Numbered from the stretch's first letter, positions 41,109 through 51,219 are shown. The stretch is DNA of 64,000 nucleotides from Streptococcus suis (GCF_902702775.1 NZ_LR738724.1:1364001-1428000); one strand, 5' to 3'. A program made the numbers and translations. Notes: a model not told the origin generated them from the sequence alone.

Positions 41109-41137
41109 ATTATACCACTTTTTGAAATCATTTTCAA
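41109..41137 (-). promoter_or_regulatory. ptsHI promoter
   Basis: On the minus strand, -35 TTGAAA (41132-41137), a 17-base spacer ending in TGG, and -10 TATAAT (41109-41114); a strong extended -10 promoter about 60 bp before ptsH. Confidence 0.85.
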
Positions 41138-41201
41138 GATTTTTTTACCTTTCTTTCATGTTTCTGTCATAAAAAGAGAGGTTCATTTTACTTTTTCTTC
41201 A

Positions 41202-42383
41202 TTAAATAGAATCTATTAGAACTTCTGAAAATTGACTAGTAGATAGATGAGCAACGTCCAAAATTTTAGCAAAATCAAGCGTAACATTTTTATTTATAAA
41301 AGCGTCTTCCAAGGCCTGAATAATCAAAGTTGCCGCTTCTTTCCAGCCTATATATTCCAACATCATACAAGCCGAAAGCAAGAGGGAACATGGATTAGCC
41401 AGATCCTTTCCTGCAATATCAGGAGCAGTTCCATGTGTCGCTTCAAAGATAGCATGACCTGTCTGATAATTAATGTTAGCACCTGGTGAGATGCCTATTC
41501 CTCCGACCTGTGCCGCAAGAGCATCTGATGCATAATCTCCATTTAGATTTGTAAGAGCAACCACTTGGAAGTTTTCCGGCGCCAATAAAATCTGCTGCAG
41601 AAAGTTATCCGCAATAATGTCATTTACTACCAAAGTCCCCTCTGCAAGTTCTGTAGCAAATTCTTCTTTCGCCAATTCATAACCCCACTTGCGGAAACCG
41701 CCTTCTGTAAACTTTTGAATATTTCCCTTATGAACTAAGGTCACTATCTTCAGTTGATGTTCTAAGGCATATTCTATTGCAGAGCGAATGAGGCGTTTAC
41801 TCCCTTCTTCCGAAATCGGTTTGATACCAATACTTGAAGATTCTGGAAAACGAATATTTACCACTCCCATTTCTTCTTGCAGAAAGGAAATGACTTTGGC
41901 AACTTCATCTGAACCAGCCTCCCATTCAATACCTGCATAAATATCTTCTGTATTTTCACGAAAAATAGTAATATCTGTCTTTCCAGGCTCTTTCAGCGGA
42001 CTTGGCACTCCCTTAAAATAGCGAATCGGGCGCACACAGGCATACAAATCTAATTCTTGACGAAGTGCAACATTAAGAGAACGATGACCTTTCCCAATCG
42101 GCGTCCCCAAAGGACCTTTGATTGCAACTAAATACTCACGGATTATTGACAATGTCTCATTCGGCAAAGAAGTTCCCGTTAATTCATAAGCCTTTTCTCC
42201 TGCAAAAACCTCCCTCCACTGAATAGAACGTTGACCTGCATAGGCTTTTTTCACTGCAGCATCAATAACTTTTTGACTGACTGACCAAATATCCCTGCCA
42301 ATACCATCTCCTTCAATATAAGGAATAACGGGACAATCTGGGACGATTAACCGTCCCTCTCTCATCAGGATTTTTTCTGCCAT
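41202..42383 (-). CDS. icd: Isocitrate dehydrogenase, probably NAD-dependent
   Basis: This 393-residue enzyme converts isocitrate to 2-oxoglutarate. The substrate-binding Ser102 is in [16 protein letters not shown], with [14 protein letters not shown] at the N-terminus. In the cofactor loop [17 protein letters not shown], Asp322, Ile323 and Ala329 replace the Lys344, Tyr345 and Val351 that bind the NADP phosphate in E. coli. This residue set is linked to NAD use. It starts two bases after the gltA stop, as third gene of acnA-gltA-icd. No strong terminator is visible after it. Confidence 0.93.
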   Translation of the reverse strand: MAEKILMREGRLIVPDCPVIPYIEGDGIGRDIWSVSQKVIDAAVKKAYAGQRSIQWREVFAGEKAYELTGTSLPNETLSIIREYLVAIKGPLGTPIGKGHRSLNVALRQELDLYACVRPIRYFKGVPSPLKEPGKTDITIFRENTEDIYAGIEWEAGSDEVAKVISFLQEEMGVVNIRFPESSSIGIKPISEEGSKRLIRSAIEYALEHQLKIVTLVHKGNIQKFTEGGFRKWGYELAKEEFATELAEGTLVVNDIIADNFLQQILLAPENFQVVALTNLNGDYASDALAAQVGGIGISPGANINYQTGHAIFEATHGTAPDIAGKDLANPCSLLLSACMMLEYIGWKEAATLIIQALEDAFINKNVTLDFAKILDVAHLSTSQFSEVLIDSI

Positions 42384-42385
42384 AT

Positions 42386-43504
42386 TTACCTCTTTCCAAT
42401 CGGGATGTAAACCAAATTCCTACCACCTAAGTAGGAAGAGCGCGGACGAATCAATTTATTATTTTTCCGTTGTTCCTGGACATGTGCAATCCACCCCGCC
42501 ATACGGCTCATTGCAAAAATCAATGTAAAAATATCACTATCAATACCTAGCACATGGTAAACTGTCGCCGAATAAAAATCTACGTTTGGAATTAAACCTT
42601 TTTTGTTTTTAATAAAACTCTCTACTTCCTCTGACAATCTATAAAACGCTTCATCGTCTGTTCCGAATGTCAAATCACGCGCCATCTCCTTCAAGTACTC
42701 TTGACGAGGATCAACCGTTTTATAGACTCGATGGCCGAATCCCATAATTTTTTCCTTCGAATCCAGCTTCTTCTGCAAATATCTCTCGGCATCACCACCC
42801 TCACGAATAGCCAGCAACATGTCAAACACTCGTTCATTTGCACCACCATGCAATGAGCCTTTCAGAGTCCCAATTGCCGTGGTGACACAAGAATATAAAT
42901 CCGTTAACGTTGATGCCGTGACACGCGCAGCAAAAGTAGACGCATTCAATTCATGATCAGCATGAAGCACCAAAGCTTTGTTAAACGCTTTGATTTGCAA
43001 ATCACTCGGCTCCTCACCGTTCAGCATATAAAGAAAATTCGCCGCAAAACCAAGATCAGCCCGCGGTTCGATTGGAACCAATCCGCGTCTCAAACGAGCA
43101 AATGTTGCAATAATTGTCGGAACCTTGGCCATAATCTGAATAGATTGTTCATACAAAGCTTCTAACGAATTCTCCTCAGCGTGTACATTATATACTCCAA
43201 GGAGAGATACTGTCGAACGCAATACGCTCATAGGATGCAAATGTCGCCGCGATTGAATCAGAATACATTGCTCTACCGCATCTGAAATCGCATATTCTTT
43301 TCGCAGGCTTTTCTCAAAATAATTTAATTCAATCTGAGTTGGCAAATGCAGGTTCCACAGAAGATAGATGACTTCCTCAAAAGAAGCGTTATTCTCCATC
43401 AATTCAGCAATGTCATATCCTGCATAGGACAAGCGGTCATTTTCAATTGCACTGATTCGCGTATCACAGGCAATCGCATCTTTTAACCCATTCGTTTCTG
43501 TCAT
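42386..43504 (-). CDS. gltA: Citrate synthase
   Basis: This 372-residue type I short-form citrate synthase (also called citZ in Firmicutes) condenses acetyl-CoA and oxaloacetate. Catalytic residues are visible in LHGGANE (His), MGFGHRVYK (His) and IPNVDFYSA (Asp). The [10 protein letters not shown] segment is conserved. The ATG overlaps the acnA stop by four bases (ATGA), so translation is coupled. It supplies the acnA-icd branch that makes 2-oxoglutarate for glutamate. Confidence 0.95.
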   Translation of the reverse strand: MTETNGLKDAIACDTRISAIENDRLSYAGYDIAELMENNASFEEVIYLLWNLHLPTQIELNYFEKSLRKEYAISDAVEQCILIQSRRHLHPMSVLRSTVSLLGVYNVHAEENSLEALYEQSIQIMAKVPTIIATFARLRRGLVPIEPRADLGFAANFLYMLNGEEPSDLQIKAFNKALVLHADHELNASTFAARVTASTLTDLYSCVTTAIGTLKGSLHGGANERVFDMLLAIREGGDAERYLQKKLDSKEKIMGFGHRVYKTVDPRQEYLKEMARDLTFGTDDEAFYRLSEEVESFIKNKKGLIPNVDFYSATVYHVLGIDSDIFTLIFAMSRMAGWIAHVQEQRKNNKLIRPRSSYLGGRNLVYIPIGKR

Positions 43505-46170
43505 ACCTTTCCTCCTAGTTTCTTTCTTACTACCATAGGTAAAATACCTCCGTGACGATAATAACGAATATCCGCCTCTGCATCAAACCGCACCAGAGCT
43601 TGAAACTCCTTTGTAACATCGTCTGTTTGCACATGGACTGTTACAATTTGACCAACACTGACATCTTCTGGCAAGTCGATTGTATAGCTTTCGTGTCCAG
43701 TCAAGCCAAGACTTTCTGCCGACTGACCTTCTAAAAATTGTAAAGGAAGAACACCCATCATCACTAAGTTTGAACGGTGAATCCGCTCAAATGACTCAGC
43801 AAGAACAGCCTTCACACCAAGTAAACTTGAACCTTTGGCTGCCCAATCACGGCTTGACCCCATCCCATAGTCTTTACCAGCAATAACAATACTACCGATA
43901 CCAGCTTCCTTATATCTCATAGCCGCATCATAGATTGAAAGAATCTCATCACCAACTCTTGTCCAACCACCAATTTTTCCATCTGCCAGCTCATTCTTTA
44001 TACGAATATTTGCAAAAGTCCCACGCATCATGACTTCGTGATTTCCACGACGACTTCCATAAGAATTAAAATCCTTATAAACAATGCCATTTTCTTCGAG
44101 ATAACGAGCGGCTGGACTCAATCGTGCAATATTCCCTGCCGGGGAAATATGATCTGTCGTTACAGAATCGCCAAATTTAGCCAAAACAGATAAATTTTCC
44201 AGTGGTTTTATGGATAAATCTGCCTGCATATTGTCAAAATAGGGCGGATTTTGAATATAGGTAGAAGAGGAATTCCAATTGTAATTCTTATCTGTCTTTG
44301 TTTCAATCGCATTCCAAGCCTGACTATCTGTAAATACCTGTTGGTATTCTTCCTTATAAAGGTCACGAGTCACATAACGCTCAATGTAGTCATCTACTTC
44401 CTCACGACTTGGCATAATGTCCGCAAGGTAGACAGCTTGTTGCTTCTCGTCATACCCCAGCGGATCCCTTGTTAAATCTACATTCATATTTCCCGCAATA
44501 GCATAGGCAACTACTAGCGGAGGGCTCGCTAAGAAATTAGCTTTTACCAATGGATTAATCCGTCCTTCAAAGTTACGATTTCCAGATAATACCGCAGAAA
44601 CCAATAAATCTTCTTCCTTAATCGCCTCCGCTACTTCGGGACGCAGATCACCTGAGTTACCGATACAAGTTGTACAACCATAACCAACCAAATTGAACCC
44701 TAAGGCATCTAGATAGGTCTGTAAACCTGATTTTTTCAAATAGCCAGTCACTACTTTTGAGCCTGGTGCCAATGACGTCTTGACTGTCTTAGAAACTGCC
44801 AGACCTTTTTCTACCGCATTTTTTGCCAGTAATCCTGCCGCCAAAAGGACATACGGATTGGATGTATTTGTACATGAGGTAATCGCCGCAATAGCAACAT
44901 GACCTGTTTGAATTTGCTCCTCTCCTTCAACATACTTAACCGTGGCTGTTTTATCTAACTCTGCTTCCTCCAAACCAAATCCACGCACACCTACTTCACG
45001 TATTAAACTAGCCTGAAACTCTGCTTTTGCATCTGTTAATTCGATCAAATCTTGTGGTCTTTTAGGACCAGAAATAGATGGAACTACTGTCGATAAATCC
45101 AATTCTAAAACCTTGCTATAAGACGGAAAATGTTCAGCATCATAGAATAAATAATTAGCCTTAGCATAGGCTTCTGTCAACTCCACGTGCTCCTCCGAAC
45201 GGTTGGTCAATCTCATATAATGTAAAGTTTCTCCATCAATCGGGAAATAGCCACAAGTCGCACCGTATTCTGGAGCCATATTAGAAACAGTTGCTCGATC
45301 CGCTAATGTAAGAGAAGATAAACCTGGTCCAAAGAATTCGACAAACTTCCCAACTACATTTTCCTGACGTAGAAGTTGAGTGACTTTAAGCGCCAAATCC
45401 GTTGCAGTGGCAACCTTAGGCAATTGCCCAGCTAGGCGAACACCAATCACCTCAGGGATAGGAAAATAAGATGCTTCACCCAACATTGCAGCTTCCGCCT
45501 CAATACCACCCACACCCCAACCAAGTACACCAATACCATTAATCATGGTCGTATGACTGTCTGTACCAAACATAGAATCTGGATAAAGCAAGCCATCCTT
45601 GTTGATAATAACATCGCTTAGAAATTCAATGTTTACCTGATGGATAATTCCTGTCGCTGGAGGCACTGCACGATAATTTTCAAAGGAATTCTCTGCCCAT
45701 TTCAGAAATTCATAGCGTTCATTATTTCTTTCGAACTCTAAGTCAATATTTTTCTCCAGAGCATCTTCAGTCCCAAAAAAATCAACTTGAACAGAGTGGT
45801 CGATGACTAAATCCACTGGAATTTCTGGGTTAATCAATTCAGGGTTTCCACCTGCTTTCACCACCGCATCACGCATGGAGGCTAAATCTACCACAACAGG
45901 AACACCTGTAAAATCTTGCAAAATAACACGACTAGGTTTAAAGGGGATTTCTCCTTTAGGAGATGCCGCCTGATAATGAAGCAACTCCATTATGTGATTT
46001 TTTGTAACGTCTACGCCATCTTCTTTTCTTAAAAGACTTTCTAATAAAATACGAATAGTATAGGGAAGTGAATGAATATCCACTTTTTCTTCCGTTGAAA
46101 TCGAATCCAATGCATAATATGAATATTCTCTCCCTTTATGAAACAAGCTTTTTCTATGTAATTTTTCCAT
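43501..46170 (-). CDS. acnA: Aconitate hydratase
   Basis: This 889-residue [4Fe-4S] aconitase of the AcnA/IRP1 type has cluster cysteines in [11 protein letters not shown] and [14 protein letters not shown] (about 430-505). The swivel domain contains [20 protein letters not shown] (about 765-785). It converts citrate to isocitrate. GAGG lies nine bases before the ATG at 46170. It is first in the acnA-gltA-icd operon. The rest of the TCA cycle is not in the window, as expected for streptococci. Confidence 0.95.
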   Translation of the reverse strand: MEKLHRKSLFHKGREYSYYALDSISTEEKVDIHSLPYTIRILLESLLRKEDGVDVTKNHIMELLHYQAASPKGEIPFKPSRVILQDFTGVPVVVDLASMRDAVVKAGGNPELINPEIPVDLVIDHSVQVDFFGTEDALEKNIDLEFERNNERYEFLKWAENSFENYRAVPPATGIIHQVNIEFLSDVIINKDGLLYPDSMFGTDSHTTMINGIGVLGWGVGGIEAEAAMLGEASYFPIPEVIGVRLAGQLPKVATATDLALKVTQLLRQENVVGKFVEFFGPGLSSLTLADRATVSNMAPEYGATCGYFPIDGETLHYMRLTNRSEEHVELTEAYAKANYLFYDAEHFPSYSKVLELDLSTVVPSISGPKRPQDLIELTDAKAEFQASLIREVGVRGFGLEEAELDKTATVKYVEGEEQIQTGHVAIAAITSCTNTSNPYVLLAAGLLAKNAVEKGLAVSKTVKTSLAPGSKVVTGYLKKSGLQTYLDALGFNLVGYGCTTCIGNSGDLRPEVAEAIKEEDLLVSAVLSGNRNFEGRINPLVKANFLASPPLVVAYAIAGNMNVDLTRDPLGYDEKQQAVYLADIMPSREEVDDYIERYVTRDLYKEEYQQVFTDSQAWNAIETKTDKNYNWNSSSTYIQNPPYFDNMQADLSIKPLENLSVLAKFGDSVTTDHISPAGNIARLSPAARYLEENGIVYKDFNSYGSRRGNHEVMMRGTFANIRIKNELADGKIGGWTRVGDEILSIYDAAMRYKEAGIGSIVIAGKDYGMGSSRDWAAKGSSLLGVKAVLAESFERIHRSNLVMMGVLPLQFLEGQSAESLGLTGHESYTIDLPEDVSVGQIVTVHVQTDDVTKEFQALVRFDAEADIRYYRHGGILPMVVRKKLGGKV

Positions 46171-46200
46171 ATTTTATAACCTCTTTCAGCATTATTGAAT

Positions 46201-46230
46201 AGTATAGTACAAAATGTAATATATATTCAA
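46201..46230 (-). promoter_or_regulatory. acnA-gltA-icd promoter
   Basis: On the minus strand, -35 TTGAAT (46225-46230), an 18-base spacer and -10 TATACT (46201-46206), 30 bp upstream of acnA. Confidence 0.7.
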
Positions 46231-46362
46231 TACATGTATAACTATAAATGTTATATTTTGTGACAACGTATGTTTCCTTCAAAATATTATGACATTTGCA
46301 GAAAAGCTAATCTATATTTTACCGAGAGATTGTTAGGGTTATCAAACTAAATAGAAACAGCT

Positions 46363-46377
46363 ATGTAAACGCTATTT
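46363..46377 (+). promoter_or_regulatory. cre-like site in the acnA-nrdH intergenic region
   Basis: ATGTAAACGCTATTT matches the cre consensus at all fixed positions but one. It lies about 190 bp from both divergent genes, so it is not clear which it would regulate. The remaining part of this 386-bp intergenic region holds the two promoters and the NrdR boxes listed separately. Confidence 0.45.
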
Positions 46378-46403
46378 TTCGACTTAGCGGCAATGAGCGG
46401 AGG

Positions 46404-46450
46404 TACAATATATGGTGTTTTATAAAAATATTATGCACTATATTTTGTGA
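46404..46450 (+). promoter_or_regulatory. Paired NrdR boxes upstream of nrdHE
   Basis: TACAATATATGGTGTT (46404-46419) and GCACTATATTTTGTGA (46435-46450) both match the NrdR box pattern (ACAnWATATnnnGTGT). They start exactly 31 bp apart, three helical turns, the spacing typical of NrdR pairs. NrdR represses ribonucleotide reductase genes when dATP is high. The nrdR gene itself is not in the window. Confidence 0.82.
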
Positions 46451-46469
46451 TTTTAAATAAACTTCCTTC

Positions 46470-46498
46470 TTGACTTTAACCTTAAAATCTTGTATCCT
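46470..46498 (+). promoter_or_regulatory. nrdHE promoter
   Basis: -35 TTGACT (46470-46475), 17-base spacer, -10 TATCCT (46493-46498). A small leader hairpin GGGATT / AATCCC follows at 46516-46534, before AAGGAGA and the nrdH ATG. Confidence 0.8.
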
Positions 46499-46556
46499 AG
46501 ATTGGTAACAAAATTGGGATTTTTTATTAATCCCTCATGGACAAAGGAGAAATTGA

Positions 46557-46775
46557 ATGGTAACGATCTATTCAAAAAATGATTGTGTACAGTGTAAAAT
46601 GACCAAGAAATTCTTGGACCAACATAGTGTAGATTATAAAGAAATCAATCTAGATGAACAGCCTGAATTTATCGATCACGTAAAAGGTCTCGGTTTCTCA
46701 GCTGCACCTGTTATCGAAACTGAAAATGATGTTTTCTCAGGTTTTCAACCAGGAAAACTAAAAGCCTTGGTTTAA
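46557..46775 (+). CDS. nrdH: Glutaredoxin-like NrdH electron donor
   Basis: This 72-residue thioredoxin-fold redoxin reduces class Ib ribonucleotide reductase. The redox pair is Cys10 and Cys13 in NDCVQCKMTKKFL, with cis-proline segment SAAPVIE at about 49-55 and the terminal SGFQPGKL block. AAGGAGA lies upstream of the ATG. It is the first gene, 32 bp before nrdE. The usual partner gene nrdI is not seen in the window. Confidence 0.95.
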   Translation: MVTIYSKNDCVQCKMTKKFLDQHSVDYKEINLDEQPEFIDHVKGLGFSAAPVIETENDVFSGFQPGKLKALV

Positions 46776-46807
46776 CTCCCTACTGTTTATAGAAAGAGAT
46801 TGCGACT

Positions 46808-48967
46808 ATGAGTTTAAAAGAGCTAGGCGATGTGTCCTACTTCCGTTTAAATAACGAAATCAACCGTCCTGTTAATGGGCAAATCCCACTCCACAAGGAC
46901 CAAGAAGCGGTTAAGGCCTTCTTTAAAGAAAACGTCCTCCCAAATACCAAGCAATTTGATTCCATTTTGGACAAGATTGCCTTCTTATTAGAAGAAAATT
47001 ATCTTGAGAAAGAATTTTTGGACCAATACAGTTCAGAATTTATCATTAAAATTGATCAATTCTTGAAAGACCAAAATTTCCGCTTCAAGTCTTTCATGGC
47101 TGCCTACAAGTTCTACAATCAGTATGCCCTCAAAACAAATGATGGCGCCTATTACTTGGAAAGTATGGAAGATCGTGTTCTCTTCAACGCCTTGTATTTT
47201 GCAGAAGGAAATGAAGAGTTGGCACTCAACTTGGCTAACGAAATGATTCACCTTCGTTACCAGCCAGCAACACCTTCTTTCCTCAACGCAGGTCGTGCCC
47301 GCCGTGGTGAGTTGGTATCGTGTTTCCTCATTCAAGTCACTGACGATATGAACTCGATCGGGCGTTCTATCAACTCTGCTCTGCAATTGTCCCGTATCGG
47401 TGGTGGTGTCGGTATTTCCCTTAGCAACTTGCGTGAGGCAGGTGCTCCAATCAAGGGCTATGAAGGGGCGGCTTCTGGGGTTGTTCCTGTTATGAAACTC
47501 TTCGAAGACAGCTTCTCCTATTCTAACCAGCTTGGGCAACGCCAAGGGGCTGGGGTAGTGTATCTGGATGTTTTCCACCCAGATATTATTTCCTTCCTTT
47601 CGACTAAGAAAGAAAATGCCGACGAGAAAGTTCGTGTGAAGACCTTATCACTCGGTATCACCGTTCCTGATAAATTCTACGAATTGGCACGTAAAAATGA
47701 AGACATGTACCTCTTCAGCCCATACTCAGTTGAGTTGGAATACGGTGTCCCTTATAGCTACCTTGACATCACAGAAAAATACGATGAATTGGTGGCAAAC
47801 CCTCGCATTCGTAAGACAAAAATCAAGGCACGCGACTTGGAAACAGAAATTTCTAAACTGCAACAAGAGTCTGGCTATCCTTACGTCATCAACATCGATA
47901 CAGCTAACCGTAGCAACCCTGTTGACGGCAAGATTATCATGTCAAACCTCTGTTCGGAAATCCTTCAAGTTCAAACACCAAGCATTCTTAATGATTCGCA
48001 AGAATACTTGACCATGGGTACTGACGTTTCATGTAACCTCGGTTCAACTAATATCGTTAACCTGATGAAGTCACCTGATTTTGGACGTTCTGTTCGTACA
48101 ATGACACGCGCTTTGACTTATGTCACAGATCATTCACACATTTCTGCTGTACCATCTATTGAAGCAGGAAACAGTCAGGCGCATTCAATCGGTCTTGGTG
48201 CCATGGGACTTCATTCTTACTTGGCTCAGAACTTGATTGATTACGGATCAAAAACAGCCGTAGAATTTACCAACATCTACTTCATGCTCCTCAACTACTG
48301 GACCTTGGTAGAATCAAATAACATTGCCCGCGAACGCAAGGCAACTTTCCATAATTTTGACAAATCAAAATACGCAGACGGCACTTATTTCGATAAATAC
48401 GTGACTGGTGACTACCAACCACAATCTGACCGTGTCAAAGAACTCTTTGAAGGGATTTTCATTCCAAGCGGACAAGATTGGGCTGACCTCCGTGAGAAAG
48501 TCATGGCAGATGGTCTTTACCACCAAAACCGACTAGCTGTTGCTCCAAACGGTTCTATCAGCTACATCAACGATGTCTCTGCTTCTATTCATCCAATCAC
48601 ACAACGGATTGAGGAACGCCAAGAGAAGAAAATCGGTAAAATCTACTATCCAGCAGCTGGCTTGGCAACAGAAACTATTCCATTCTACAAGTCTGCCTAC
48701 GATATGGATATGCGTAAGGTCATTGATGTCTACGCTGCTGCAACAGAACACGTCGACCAAGGTTTGTCACTCACTCTTTTCCTTCGCAGCGAGCTTCCAA
48801 AAGAACTCTATGAATGGAAAAAAGAGAACAAACAAACCACACGTGACCTCTCTATCCTTCGTAACTACGCCTTCAACAAAGGTATCAAGTCTATCTACTA
48901 CATCCGTACCTTTACCGATGACGGCGAAGAAGTCGGCGCAAACCAATGTGAAAGTTGTGTGATTTAA
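46808..48967 (+). CDS. nrdE: Class Ib ribonucleotide reductase alpha subunit
   Basis: This 719-residue catalytic subunit reduces ribonucleoside diphosphates. FLNAGRARRGELVSCFLIQV contains the first active-site cysteine; SNLCSEILQ carries the thiyl-radical cysteine. The C-terminal redox pair Cys714/Cys717 (QCESCVI) accepts electrons from NrdH. No ATP-cone is present at the N-terminus, as is normal for NrdE. It is full length. It is followed by 574 bp of repeats before nrdF rather than the usual close spacing. Confidence 0.96.
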   Translation: MSLKELGDVSYFRLNNEINRPVNGQIPLHKDQEAVKAFFKENVLPNTKQFDSILDKIAFLLEENYLEKEFLDQYSSEFIIKIDQFLKDQNFRFKSFMAAYKFYNQYALKTNDGAYYLESMEDRVLFNALYFAEGNEELALNLANEMIHLRYQPATPSFLNAGRARRGELVSCFLIQVTDDMNSIGRSINSALQLSRIGGGVGISLSNLREAGAPIKGYEGAASGVVPVMKLFEDSFSYSNQLGQRQGAGVVYLDVFHPDIISFLSTKKENADEKVRVKTLSLGITVPDKFYELARKNEDMYLFSPYSVELEYGVPYSYLDITEKYDELVANPRIRKTKIKARDLETEISKLQQESGYPYVINIDTANRSNPVDGKIIMSNLCSEILQVQTPSILNDSQEYLTMGTDVSCNLGSTNIVNLMKSPDFGRSVRTMTRALTYVTDHSHISAVPSIEAGNSQAHSIGLGAMGLHSYLAQNLIDYGSKTAVEFTNIYFMLLNYWTLVESNNIARERKATFHNFDKSKYADGTYFDKYVTGDYQPQSDRVKELFEGIFIPSGQDWADLREKVMADGLYHQNRLAVAPNGSISYINDVSASIHPITQRIEERQEKKIGKIYYPAAGLATETIPFYKSAYDMDMRKVIDVYAAATEHVDQGLSLTLFLRSELPKELYEWKKENKQTTRDLSILRNYAFNKGIKSIYYIRTFTDDGEEVGANQCESCVI

Positions 48968-49170
48968 GACACTAACATTCATTGATGCTAAAGCATCTAA
49001 TGAATGCACGGTACTGACTATTTGGTCAGTACCTAAGTGGCTTACTACCTCGAAAAGTCGTTAAGTTCGAACGACTTTTCTCAGGTCGTAACTTGCAAGG
49101 GTTTAGCTGTTGGTAAACCAACTAGCTAATCTACGCTAACCGCTATCGGCGGATTAGCTAGCTACCTCAC
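48965..49170. repeat. Hairpin-rich repeat unit A between nrdE and nrdF
   Basis: Non-coding unit of about 200 bp, repeated 240 bp downstream. It contains nested inverted repeats: GGTACTGAC / GTCAGTACC (49010-49033), an 11-bp stem GAAAAGTCGTT / AACGACTTTTC (49052-49080), and weaker TTGGT/ACCAA and TTAGC/GCTAA arms further on. Compared with unit B it has about nine extra bases near its left end. Confidence 0.8.
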
Positions 49171-49172
49171 TA

Positions 49173-49211
49173 ACTCCGAAACTGAAGAAATATCGTCTTC
49201 AGTTTCGGAGT
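49173..49211. repeat. Perfect 16-bp hairpin between the repeat units
   Basis: ACTCCGAAACTGAAGA (49173-49188) and its exact complement (49196-49211) around a seven-base loop. It has no U-run, so it is not a standard terminator. Confidence 0.85.
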
Positions 49212-49215
49212 GTCG

Positions 49216-49410
49216 TAAGACACTAATGCTAAAGCATCTAATGAATGCACGGTACTGACTATTTGGTCAATACCTAAGTGGCTTACTACCTCGAAAAGTC
49301 GTTAAGTTCGAACGACTTTTCTCAGGTCGTAACTTGCAAGGGATTAGCTGTTGGCAAGCCAACTACCGTATCTACGCTAACTGCTATTGGTGGCTTAGCT
49401 TACTACCTTA
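49216..49410. repeat. Hairpin-rich repeat unit B between nrdE and nrdF
   Basis: Second copy of the unit at 48965-49170. The first 130 bases are almost identical (one change, GTCAATACC for GTCAGTACC); the right part has diverged. The same 11-bp GAAAAGTCGTT hairpin is kept. No reading frame in either copy looks real. Confidence 0.8.
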
Positions 49411-49455
49411 CGACACTGTCGTTCATGATGTAAAGCAACTAATGAGCGCTCGATT

Positions 49456-49481
49456 AAAAATCCCTTTTAGGGGATTTTTTT
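49456..49481 (+). terminator. Terminator after the nrdHE repeats
   Basis: AAAAATCCC / GGGATTTTTTT around a short loop with a T-run, upstream of the nrdF promoter. It indicates that nrdHE and nrdF are largely separate transcripts. Confidence 0.85.
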
Positions 49482-49500
49482 ACAGGCTACTATCTATTTG

Positions 49501-49509
49501 TGATATAAT
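49501..49509 (+). promoter_or_regulatory. nrdF promoter (extended -10)
   Basis: TGATATAAT ends 32 bp before the nrdF ATG; the -35 (TACAGG) is poor. No NrdR box was found here. Confidence 0.7.
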
Positions 49510-49541
49510 ATTTGAAGTATAAGAAAAAGAAAGAGAATATG

Positions 49542-50501
49542 ATGGAAACCTACTACAAAGCCATAAACTGGAACGCCATTGAGGATGTTATTGACAAGTC
49601 AACTTGGGAAAAGTTGACCGAGCAATTCTGGCTCGATACACGTATCCCATTATCAAACGACTTGGATGACTGGCGTAAACTTACTGCTGAAGAAAAAGAC
49701 CTGGTTGGCAAGGTCTTTGGTGGATTAACCCTCTTGGATACCCTTCAATCTGAAACAGGTGTCCAAGCTCTTCGCAACGATATTCGTACACCGCACGAAG
49801 AAGCTGTTTACAACAATATCCAATTCATGGAATCTGTTCACGCCAAGTCTTACTCTTCTATCTTCTCAACCTTGAACACCAAGTCTGAGATTGAAGACAT
49901 CTTTGAATGGACCAACAGCAACGAATACTTGCAACGCAAGGCAAAGATTATCAACGAAATCTACGAAACAGGTACACCACTTGAAAAGAAAGTAGCCAGC
50001 GTTTTCCTAGAAACCTTCCTCTTCTACTCTGGTTTCTTCACGCCACTCTACTACCTTGGTAACAACAAATTGGCCAACGTTGCGGAAATCATCAAGCTGA
50101 TCATCCGTGACGAGTCAGTTCACGGTACCTACATCGGTTACAAGTTCCAACTTGGTTTCAATGAATTGCCAGAAGAGGAGCAAGATAAACTCCGCGATTG
50201 GATGTACGACCTGCTCTACCAACTTTATGAAAACGAAGAAGGCTACACACGCTCCCTCTATGATGCAGTTGGCTGGACTGAGGAAGTCTTGACTTTCCTT
50301 CGTTACAATGCCAACAAAGCCCTCATGAACTTGGGACAGGATCCACTCTTCCCAGATTCAGCAGATGATGTCAACCCAATCATTATGAACGGTATCTCAA
50401 CCGGTACATCTAACCACGACTTCTTCTCCCAAGTTGGTAACGGCTATCTGCTCGGTGAAGTAGAAGCCATGCAGGATGATGATTATCTTTACGGTTTATA
50501 A
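49542..50501 (+). CDS. nrdF: Class Ib ribonucleotide reductase beta subunit
   Basis: This 319-residue radical-generating subunit has a dimetal (Mn or Fe) site. Ligands Asp66, Glu97 and His100 and the radical Tyr104 are visible in LLDTLQSETG and NNIQFMESVHAKSYSSIF, matching the NrdF numbering of enterobacteria within one residue. Later ligands lie in FLETFLFYSGFF and IIRDESVHGTYIGYKF. The start is METYYKAINW; an adjacent ATG one codon earlier is equally possible. It has its own promoter. Confidence 0.95.
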   Translation: METYYKAINWNAIEDVIDKSTWEKLTEQFWLDTRIPLSNDLDDWRKLTAEEKDLVGKVFGGLTLLDTLQSETGVQALRNDIRTPHEEAVYNNIQFMESVHAKSYSSIFSTLNTKSEIEDIFEWTNSNEYLQRKAKIINEIYETGTPLEKKVASVFLETFLFYSGFFTPLYYLGNNKLANVAEIIKLIIRDESVHGTYIGYKFQLGFNELPEEEQDKLRDWMYDLLYQLYENEEGYTRSLYDAVGWTEEVLTFLRYNANKALMNLGQDPLFPDSADDVNPIIMNGISTGTSNHDFFSQVGNGYLLGEVEAMQDDDYLYGL

Positions 50502-50507
50502 TCAAAA

Positions 50508-50538
50508 AAGCAGTTCAATCCGAGCTGCTTATTTTTTA
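50508..50538. terminator. Terminator between convergent nrdF and CPBP protease gene
   Basis: AAGCAG / CTGCTT with inner pairing TC/GA, followed by ATTTTTT on the plus strand and by TTTTTTGAT on the minus strand. Confidence 0.75.
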
Positions 50539-51210
50539 TACTAAAAATACAATCATCAAATAAGAAATACCGTTGTTGAGCATATGTAGCGCAATCGGAT
50601 AACGAATATCACGTTTGATCAGATAGAGCCATCCTAGATTGAGTCCCATCGTGAAATAAATCAAAAATTGAGGAAGGGTTGCCGGCATATGGACTAGACT
50701 AAATAAAGACCCCGTTACAACAAGATAGATTCCAACAGCCTTCATATCTGCCATTTTAGGGAAGAAATAGGTCGCTAAAAATCCACGGAAGATCAATTCT
50801 TCTAAAATGGGAGCAAAAACCACTACTGAGCTAAATGCAATCAAGGGATAAGCTGATACGAATTCGATTACAAGCTTTTGGTTTTCACTTTCTGGGACTG
50901 GTACAATAAATTGGAAGATAAAAAATGCAATATAGAGTAATATCGGCCATTGAATCTTTTGGAACCATGAAGCTGTCACACGATAGTCAACAGAATGACG
51001 TGGATAGATATACTTCCATAACAGAATAATGAGCGCAATAGAGAGAACAAGACCAATTATCGCACAAATCCAAATTGTACTATCAATCAACTGGGCAGGA
51101 ATATCAGGAATCGTTTGTAAGGTTGGTCCTACCATTAGAAAACCTGAAGCAATTTGATAGGCAACAAAGTATAGAAATAGTAATGCAGCGTGTTTGATAA
51201 ATTTCAACAT
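50536..51210 (-). CDS. CPBP-family intramembrane metalloprotease
   Basis: This 224-residue protein of about six helices belongs to the CPBP (Abi/CAAX) glutamic-type protease family. Motif 1 EELIFRG (Glu137-Glu138, Arg142), motif 2 SLVHM (His174) and motif 3 LHMLNN (His209) are all present, so it is probably active. Such proteins are known as bacteriocin self-immunity factors (for example the SkkI/PlnI type) or as maturases of small peptides. It is the last gene of the membrane-protein cluster. Confidence 0.88.
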   Translation of the reverse strand: MLKFIKHAALLFLYFVAYQIASGFLMVGPTLQTIPDIPAQLIDSTIWICAIIGLVLSIALIILLWKYIYPRHSVDYRVTASWFQKIQWPILLYIAFFIFQFIVPVPESENQKLVIEFVSAYPLIAFSSVVVFAPILEELIFRGFLATYFFPKMADMKAVGIYLVVTGSLFSLVHMPATLPQFLIYFTMGLNLGWLYLIKRDIRYPIALHMLNNGISYLMIVFLV

Positions 51211-51219
51211 ATTCCCTCC

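Noticed and set aside
41202-41225. Terminator after icd (AATAGA/TCTATT)
   Set aside because: The stem is only six AT-rich pairs and no T-run follows on the minus strand.
48965-49410. Possible CRISPR array
   Set aside because: Only two long copies with a 240-bp period, no short repeats with unique spacers and no cas genes.
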